Shown here: positions 58,611 to 64,000 of the stretch, piece after piece
Layout of the letters: every line of letters starts with the position of its first letter
How positions within the stretch are numbered: position 1 is the first letter of the stretch
Assembly (NCBI RefSeq): GCF_002893095.1
Contig: NZ_KZ622864.1
Span: forward strand, 1-64,000
Length of the DNA stretch: 64,000 bases
Direction of reading: 5' to 3'
Source of the DNA: Stenotrophomonas sp. VV52
Lineage (GTDB): Bacteria > Pseudomonadota > Gammaproteobacteria > Xanthomonadales > Xanthomonadaceae
Made by a program: the position numbers and the translations under genes
Notes under the pieces: generated by a model
What the model saw: only the letters and a program-made list of their open reading frames with translations
Database searches by the model: none
What the model was told of the DNA's origin: nothing

Positions 58611-61265
58611 ATGTCACCCGCTGTTCCTGCCCGTCGGCCGTTGGCCGTCTTTGTCGCACTTGCCCTGTGCAGTTCCCTTGCCGCGCCCGCCTACGCCGAC
58701 GACGACGTCGACTGCGAGCGCACGCCCGACCACCTGCAGTGCGATGACAGCGGCGACAGTGACGGCGAGTCGCGCGGCATGAGCGCCTGGTTGCTGGGTG
58801 GCGTGGCCCTGGCCGGCGGCGCTGCTGCGGCAGCCGGTGGTGGTGGTGGCGGCGGTAGCGGTAGCGACGGTGGCAGCGGCGGTGGCGGTGGCGGCCTGCC
58901 GCCCGGCAGCGAAGGCGGCCAGTACGGTGGCAACCAGCACCTGGCGGCGCCCGGCAGCGACGTCACCTGGGACCGTAACGTGGAAACCCGCGTGGTCGGC
59001 AACGCACGCAATGAAGGCACCCTGCACATCAGCGCTGGCACCCTGGCGGTGCGCAACGACGGCGAGCTGCGCAACACCGGCACCCTGCGCATCGGCCAGG
59101 CCGCACGCCTGCTGCTGGAGAACGACGGCGAGCTGGACAATTACGGGCGGTTGGAACTGCAGGGGCAGCTGCACCTGCAGCGCGACGGCAGCCTGGAAAA
59201 CCACGGCACCCTGGTCGCGCAGGGCGCCAGCATCCGCATCGACGGCGATTCGGATATCGAGAACCTGGGCAGCATGGAGCTGCGCGACACCGTGGTGACC
59301 CTGAGCGGTGAAAGCGAGTTCGACAACGGCGAACGCCGCCGCAATGCCAGCCTGCTGGTCGATGGCGGCGGCTTCGCGCTGGGCGGCATGGCCGAGTTCG
59401 ACAACCATGGCACCGTTACCGCGCGCGGCACGCTCAACCAGGGCGCGCTGGTACATGCGGTGACCGCGCGGGTGGGCAATGAGCGCGATCCGATCGAAGC
59501 CTTCGACAACCATGGCCAGATCACGCTGGACGGCAACGCGCGCGTGCTGACCCTGGTCGCCGACAGCCACGCCAGCAGCGGCGTCAACCGCGTCGGTGGA
59601 CGCATCACCAGCAACGCACGCAACCAGTCGGCGATGCATGCCGAAGGCAGCCACGCCACCCTGCTCAACCAGGGCACCCTGACCGTCACCGGCGACGGCG
59701 CGGTGGCGATGTCCGGCGCGCGCGGCGCCACGCTGATCAACGACGGCGTGATCAACCTGGGCGTGGCCGGCGGCCAGAATGGCCAGAACATGGTGGCGAT
59801 GCAGTCCGACGGCTCGGCCGCCCTCAACAACCGCCGCGGCGGGGTGATCAACATCCACGCCGACAACTCGCACGCGTTCCGCATGGGCGCGAACGGCGGC
59901 GGCCGCCTGATCAACAACGGCCAGGTCAACGTGTTCGGCGCCGGCAGCGGTGTCCACGCCGACCTGCCCACCCAGGACGCCGACCGCCCTGCCCCGGACC
60001 TGGGCTGGCAGGCGCCGCGCGGGATCAGCGGCTACACCGTTGGCACCAATGCCGACGGCAGCGCTGGGCAGATGGTGCTGCATGAAGGCGGCGAACTGTC
60101 CGACGTGCACGTGGATACCGGCTTCACCCGCGGCACCGACGCCTCGCAGGTCCGACTGGAAAAGGTGTTCGTGGGCGCCGACGGCGGCGAGCAGAACATC
60201 AGCAGCGCCACCGTGGTCTGGCAGGCCCAGGCCGAGCGCGACGCCGCCGGCAACGTCGACGTGGTGATGACCCGCAACGACTACCGCGATCTGGCCGATG
60301 CCGGTGGCCACGGCATTGCCGCCGCGCTGGAAGCAGGCTACGCCAACAATGCGCTGTACCACAGCCTGGAAGTGGCCAGCGGCGCCGAGTTCAACCACGC
60401 GCTCAACCAGCTCTCTGGTGCCGGCCTGGCCATGGCCGGCATGCGCCTGACCGCCAACGGCGATGCGTTCTGGTCGAGCCTGGCCCGCGCCACGCCGTCC
60501 AGCGGTTACCGCATGCTGGCGTTCGGTCCGGGTTCGGCCACCGCCTCCGGCGTGCAGGGCGTGGGCACCGGCATGCAGATGGCGATGTCGCTGGGCGGTG
60601 GCCGGCAGCTGCAGCTGAGCACCGGCCTGCTCGGCTCGGACTTCTCCACCGACGGCGGCCAGACCCGTTCGCAGTCGCGCTTTGCCGGTATCGGCATGGC
60701 GCAGTCGCTGGGTGCGTTCACCCTCCAGCACACGCTCGGCAACGAATGGCACCAGACCGACGGCCAGCGCCAGTTGCACTGGGGCAGCACGCGCATGAGC
60801 GCGCACAGCCAACGTGCCCTGTCGCGCGTGCGGCTGGGCAGCACGCTCAGCACCGAGGTGGCGGCGGCCGGCCTGCATTGGCAGCCGCGGCTTGGCGCTT
60901 CGGCCTGGCATGCGCGCGAAGGCGCGTTCCATGAGGTGGGTGCCGATGCCCTGGGCCTGTCTGTGGGTGCCGGCACCCGCAGCGGCATGCAGCTGGAACT
61001 GGGCAGCTCGGTGACCGGCCGCCTGGGCAACGGCTGGACGCTGCGTGGCGATGCTGCCCTGTTTGGCTCCATGGCGCATCGCGCCAGCGCGCGCAGTGCC
61101 ACCCTGCACGGCGCCGGCGACCACGCCTTCGTGGTACCGGGCCAGGCCCCCACGGGCATGGACTACCGGATGATGCTGGGGGCCGACTACCGCTACCGCC
61201 GCGCCAACCTGGGCGGCGCGGTCATGGCCGAGCGCCTGCTCGGGGTCCGCGATGTGCAGGCGTAG
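58611..61265 (+). CDS. Autotransporter with C-terminal beta-barrel, truncated by an in-frame amber codon
   Basis: An 884-residue frame. Signal peptide to about AYA-DD (residue 28), a short acidic region, a hydrophobic span, a Gly-rich stretch (GGGGGGGSG...), then a passenger of repeated beta-helix-like units (NEGTLHISAGTLAVRNDGELRN, NHGTLVAQGASIRIDG, NQGTLTVTGDGAVAMSG), and a ~270-residue barrel domain from about 610. The stop is TAG at 61263-61265. The same frame then continues M-Q-L-Q-M-A-F to TGA at 61287-61289, a normal C-terminal beta-strand ending in Phe. ATG at 58611 is preceded by GGAG. Confidence 0.85.
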   Translation: MSPAVPARRPLAVFVALALCSSLAAPAYADDDVDCERTPDHLQCDDSGDSDGESRGMSAWLLGGVALAGGAAAAAGGGGGGGSGSDGGSGGGGGGLPPGSEGGQYGGNQHLAAPGSDVTWDRNVETRVVGNARNEGTLHISAGTLAVRNDGELRNTGTLRIGQAARLLLENDGELDNYGRLELQGQLHLQRDGSLENHGTLVAQGASIRIDGDSDIENLGSMELRDTVVTLSGESEFDNGERRRNASLLVDGGGFALGGMAEFDNHGTVTARGTLNQGALVHAVTARVGNERDPIEAFDNHGQITLDGNARVLTLVADSHASSGVNRVGGRITSNARNQSAMHAEGSHATLLNQGTLTVTGDGAVAMSGARGATLINDGVINLGVAGGQNGQNMVAMQSDGSAALNNRRGGVINIHADNSHAFRMGANGGGRLINNGQVNVFGAGSGVHADLPTQDADRPAPDLGWQAPRGISGYTVGTNADGSAGQMVLHEGGELSDVHVDTGFTRGTDASQVRLEKVFVGADGGEQNISSATVVWQAQAERDAAGNVDVVMTRNDYRDLADAGGHGIAAALEAGYANNALYHSLEVASGAEFNHALNQLSGAGLAMAGMRLTANGDAFWSSLARATPSSGYRMLAFGPGSATASGVQGVGTGMQMAMSLGGGRQLQLSTGLLGSDFSTDGGQTRSQSRFAGIGMAQSLGAFTLQHTLGNEWHQTDGQRQLHWGSTRMSAHSQRALSRVRLGSTLSTEVAAAGLHWQPRLGASAWHAREGAFHEVGADALGLSVGAGTRSGMQLELGSSVTGRLGNGWTLRGDAALFGSMAHRASARSATLHGAGDHAFVVPGQAPTGMDYRMMLGADYRYRRANLGGAVMAERLLGVRDVQA

Positions 61266-61289
61266 ATGCAGCTGCAGATGGCGTTCTGA
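61266..61289 (+). other. In-frame remnant of the autotransporter C-terminal strand
   Basis: Seven codons, ATG CAG CTG CAG ATG GCG TTC, then TGA, directly after the amber stop and in the same frame. Alternating hydrophobic residues and a terminal Phe are the outer-membrane sorting signal (BAM signature). Confidence 0.8.
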
Positions 61290-61327
61290 TCGCCATCACA
61301 TAACGTGGATAACGCCCGCGCCACCGG

Positions 61328-63277
61328 TCACGGTTGCGCGGGCGTTGCCGTTGTCGCGGTTTCCCCGCCCAGGCTGCGCGACAGGAACGCGAGCAGTTTC
61401 GTGTAGTACTCGCGACGATGCTCCATGGTGTAGAAGCCGTGCCCTTCGGTCTTGAAGTAAAGGCTTTCCACGGGGCTGCCGGCACGCTGCAGCGCCGCTT
61501 CCATCTTCTTCGTGTGCTGGATCGGCGCGCGTTTGTCTTCACCGCCCGCGGCCAGGAACACCGGCACCCGCACCTGGTCGGCCAGGTTGACCGGTGAACG
61601 TGCCGCCAAGCCCTCGACCGGTCCCAGCCAGTTGCGCAGGTAGTTCATACCCGACTTCTGGTTCTGGATGTCGCCGCGCTCGAACATCATCGGCAGATCG
61701 TAGACACCCACGTACCCTGCCGCGCACTGGTACAGCCCCGGTTCGCGCACCGTACCCATCATCGCCGCATACGCTCCATAGCTGCCCCCGTAGATGCAGA
61801 TGCGCTTCTCATCGGCAATGCCTTCGGCGATGGCCCAGCGGGTGGCGTCGGTGACGTCGTCCTGCATGCGCAGCCCCCACTGCAGCCGTCCCGCCTGGGC
61901 ATGCGCACGCCCGTAGTTGGACGAGCCGCGGAAGTTGATCTGCAGCACTGCGTATCCTGCCGCGGCCAGCAGCTGGTTCTCGCTCTGGTAGTCGCCGGCA
62001 TCGAACACGTCGATAGGGCCGCCATGCGGCACCACCACCATCGGCAACCTGCTGGCCTGCCTGCCTTTGGGGACGGTCAGGAACCCATGCAGCTTCAGCC
62101 CATCGCGCGCGGTCAGTGCCACCGGGCGCACCTCCGCACTGCTGGACGGATCGATCCAGCCGCTCCTGCCGGCAAGCAGCGCGGCGGTGCGGTTGACCGT
62201 GTCGTAGCGGTAGAAGTCGCCCGGATTGCGGCCCGACCAGGCATACACCAGCAGGGTGCGCCCATCGCGGGTGCTGGACGTCACATACACCGGGTTGTGC
62301 AGGGCGGCCTGCAGGGTGCGGTACAGACGCGCGGTGCTGGAGGTGTCGTCGAAGAAGCGCGCGCGCGGTATGTCGCCGTAGTACAGCGCCCCCACCGGCA
62401 CGCGGGTGCCGGGTTGGTAGATCACCAGGCCCGGGTCCACGGTGTCGTCGCGGAGCAGCTGCCGGCGCTCGTTGCTCTGCGGGTTCCAGCTGACGATGGC
62501 ATCGGGCCCTTCGGGCTGTTCCACCTGCAGATAGGCCAGGCTGCCGTCCGCGCTGAACCCCAGCGCACGCTCCGCATGGTGGCTGACCGACACGTCGTTG
62601 ACCAGCACCCAGTCCTCGCCGCGCTGGGCGCGGTAGTACAGCTTGCCTACGTTGTCCGCGCCGGCACCGAGTGCGAAGCGCACCTCGCCGGTGCTGTCGG
62701 TGGTGAACTCGGCACGCTGGACGGGCGACCGCGCCACCACCAGCCGGCGCCCGGTCACCGCATCCATGCGCTCGATGCGGGTAAAGGGATTGTCGGCGAA
62801 GGGCCACACCGCGATCAGCACGTTGCGGTCGTCGTCGGCCAGCTCGTCGGTCAGGAATGCAGCCACCTGGCTTTCATTCAAGCCGCCCACCCGATAGCCG
62901 ACCAGCAGGTCGCTGCCCCTGCCGTCGGCGTTGATGCCGTACAGCTCGCCGGTCGGCTGCGGCCGGTCGAGCCGACCGGCCTTCTGTGCCAGGCCGATCA
63001 CCAGACGCTGATCGCTCACCCAGTCGAAGGTGTCGGCGTGGCTGTATCGCGGCGGCCGGAACGAGCCCACCAGGCTCATGTCAGTGCTGCGCATGATCGC
63101 CACGGCGGTGGCGTCCTCCAGCGGTATGGTCGCCGCGATGTAAGTGCCGTCCGGGGAAATCTTGAGCGTGCCGAACGCGTCCTCGCGCAGGAACCGGTCC
63201 AGGTCGACCGCACCGGCACTGGCCGACAGCAGTGCAGCGCCTGTGCCCAGCAGCGCGGCCATGAATGTCATGCGCAT
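61328..63277 (-). CDS. S9 prolyl-oligopeptidase family protein, exported
   Basis: A 649-residue protein with a signal peptide (to about residue 23). After a beta-propeller comes the hydrolase domain: nucleophile in GGSYGAYAAM, acid in GGEDKRAPIQHTKKM and histidine in EGHGFYT. AGGAGGGG precedes the ATG at 63277. It is the first of two tandem paralogues. Confidence 0.93.
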   Translation of the reverse strand: MRMTFMAALLGTGAALLSASAGAVDLDRFLREDAFGTLKISPDGTYIAATIPLEDATAVAIMRSTDMSLVGSFRPPRYSHADTFDWVSDQRLVIGLAQKAGRLDRPQPTGELYGINADGRGSDLLVGYRVGGLNESQVAAFLTDELADDDRNVLIAVWPFADNPFTRIERMDAVTGRRLVVARSPVQRAEFTTDSTGEVRFALGAGADNVGKLYYRAQRGEDWVLVNDVSVSHHAERALGFSADGSLAYLQVEQPEGPDAIVSWNPQSNERRQLLRDDTVDPGLVIYQPGTRVPVGALYYGDIPRARFFDDTSSTARLYRTLQAALHNPVYVTSSTRDGRTLLVYAWSGRNPGDFYRYDTVNRTAALLAGRSGWIDPSSSAEVRPVALTARDGLKLHGFLTVPKGRQASRLPMVVVPHGGPIDVFDAGDYQSENQLLAAAGYAVLQINFRGSSNYGRAHAQAGRLQWGLRMQDDVTDATRWAIAEGIADEKRICIYGGSYGAYAAMMGTVREPGLYQCAAGYVGVYDLPMMFERGDIQNQKSGMNYLRNWLGPVEGLAARSPVNLADQVRVPVFLAAGGEDKRAPIQHTKKMEAALQRAGSPVESLYFKTEGHGFYTMEHRREYYTKLLAFLSRSLGGETATTATPAQP

Positions 63278-63335
63278 CCATCCCCTCCTGGTGCGGCACC
63301 CGCAGGTGCCGCCTGTCCATCGTCGTGGTGTCCGC

Positions 63336-64000
63336 TCAGGGCGACGCCGGCGCTGCTCCGGCGGTCTTGCCGCCCAGGCTGTGCGACAGGAACGCCAGCA
63401 GCTTGCCGTAGTACTCGCGACGGTGCGGGTCGGTGTAGAAGCCGTGGCCTTCGGTGTCGTAGTAGAGCGACTCCACCGGCACCCCCGCCTTCTTCAGCGC
63501 CGTCTCCATGCGCTTGGTGTGCTGGATCGGGGCACGCTCGTCTTCGCCGCCTGCGGCCAGGAACACCGGGACCTTGATGCGATCGGCGAGGTTCACCGGC
63601 GACACCGCGGCCACCTCGGCGGCGCTGCCCAGCCATTCCTTCAGGTAGGTGCTGCCCGAACCGCTGCGCTGGATATCGCCCGTGGTATGCATCATCGGCA
63701 GGTCGTAGACCCCGACGTAGCCGGCCGCGCAGCGGTACAGCCCCGGTTCGCGCGCGGCGCCCATCAGCGCGGCATAGGCACCGTAGCTGGCGCCGTAGAT
63801 GCAGATGCGCGACGCGTCGGCGTGGCCCTGGGCAATCGCCCAGCGGGTGGCGTCGGTGACGTCGTCCTGCATGGTGCCGCCCCACTGCTGCGCGCCCGCC
63901 TGCCGGTAGGCGCGGCCAAAGTTGCCCGAACCGCGGAAGTTGACCTGCAGGACGGCGTAGCCGGCATCGGCCAGCATCTGCGCTTCGCTGTTGTAACTGC
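63336..64000 (-). CDS. S9 prolyl-oligopeptidase paralogue, partial at window edge
   Basis: The C-terminal ~220 residues of a close paralogue of the preceding gene: GASYGAYAALMG, AAGGEDERAPIQHTKRM and EGHGFYTDPHRREYY align with it. The 5' end lies beyond 64000. It is 58 bases before the next gene's start and likely in the same operon. Confidence 0.9.
   Translation of the reverse strand, partial: SYNSEAQMLADAGYAVLQVNFRGSGNFGRAYRQAGAQQWGGTMQDDVTDATRWAIAQGHADASRICIYGASYGAYAALMGAAREPGLYRCAAGYVGVYDLPMMHTTGDIQRSGSGSTYLKEWLGSAAEVAAVSPVNLADRIKVPVFLAAGGEDERAPIQHTKRMETALKKAGVPVESLYYDTEGHGFYTDPHRREYYGKLLAFLSHSLGGKTAGAAPASP

Overview
The window looks like a chromosomal segment of a GC-rich gammaproteobacterium of the Xanthomonas/Stenotrophomonas group (Lysobacteraceae), most likely Stenotrophomonas. 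The evidence is the gene set and order (ileS-lspA-ispH; rplU-rpmA-obgE; minCDE; bpt; tesB; periplasmic trehalase) and many short GTAG-headed REP palindromes of the kind described as SMAG repeats in S. maltophilia. No tool was run, so genus and gene names rest on recognised motifs and order.

Region 1 (1-14.6 kb) is a mobile genetic island. Every gene lies on the minus strand, and the island abuts the 3' end of a tRNA-Thr(CGU) gene at 14642-14717, a classic integration site. It carries a beta-class DNA methyltransferase (cut by the window edge), a run of six small genes joined by overlapping stop/start codons, a lipoprotein, an ankyrin-repeat protein, an ArdC-like antirestriction protein, a P4-type SF3 helicase, a ribbon-helix-helix regulator, a striking 12-copy iteron array (10182-10522), two more methyltransferase-like genes, and two larger unknown proteins. 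No integrase is visible, so the integrase-bearing end should lie left of base 1. Three island genes sit behind near-identical terminator-plus-promoter blocks.

Region 2 (14.6-33.6 kb) is core chromosome: trehalase, a YhhN-family membrane protein, an M61 peptidase with PDZ domain, ispH-lspA-ileS-ribF (one tightly packed minus-strand run), murJ, rpsT, obgE-rpmA-rplU, uvrA with a lysine-rich tail, two thioesterases, a PCu(A)C copper chaperone and an enoyl-CoA hydratase-like protein.

Region 3 (33.6-50.9 kb) holds tesB, a one-membrane-span protein, an ECF sigma factor fused to a membrane domain, an EF-hand protein, bpt, an endonuclease/phosphatase-like protein, purT, a five-gene SPFH/RHH/DUF4177/PH-like/VanY cluster with a sharp palindromic operator, an AlkA-like glycosylase, DUF423, an SRPBCC protein, a DesK/NarL-type two-component system, a GNAT acetyltransferase and minCDE.

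Region 4 (50.9-64 kb) contains a small HExxH protein, a DUF819 membrane protein, an S9 dipeptidyl peptidase, two peptide uptake systems (OPT and POT), an autotransporter whose last beta-strand is cut off by an in-frame amber codon, and two tandem S9 prolyl-oligopeptidase paralogues (the second cut by the window edge). Extracellular and periplasmic peptidases together with OPT and POT transporters suggest a peptide-scavenging lifestyle.

The observations most worth following are the mirror-symmetric iteron origin of the island, the repeated terminator-promoter cassettes, the six-gene overlap chain, and the amber-truncated autotransporter.
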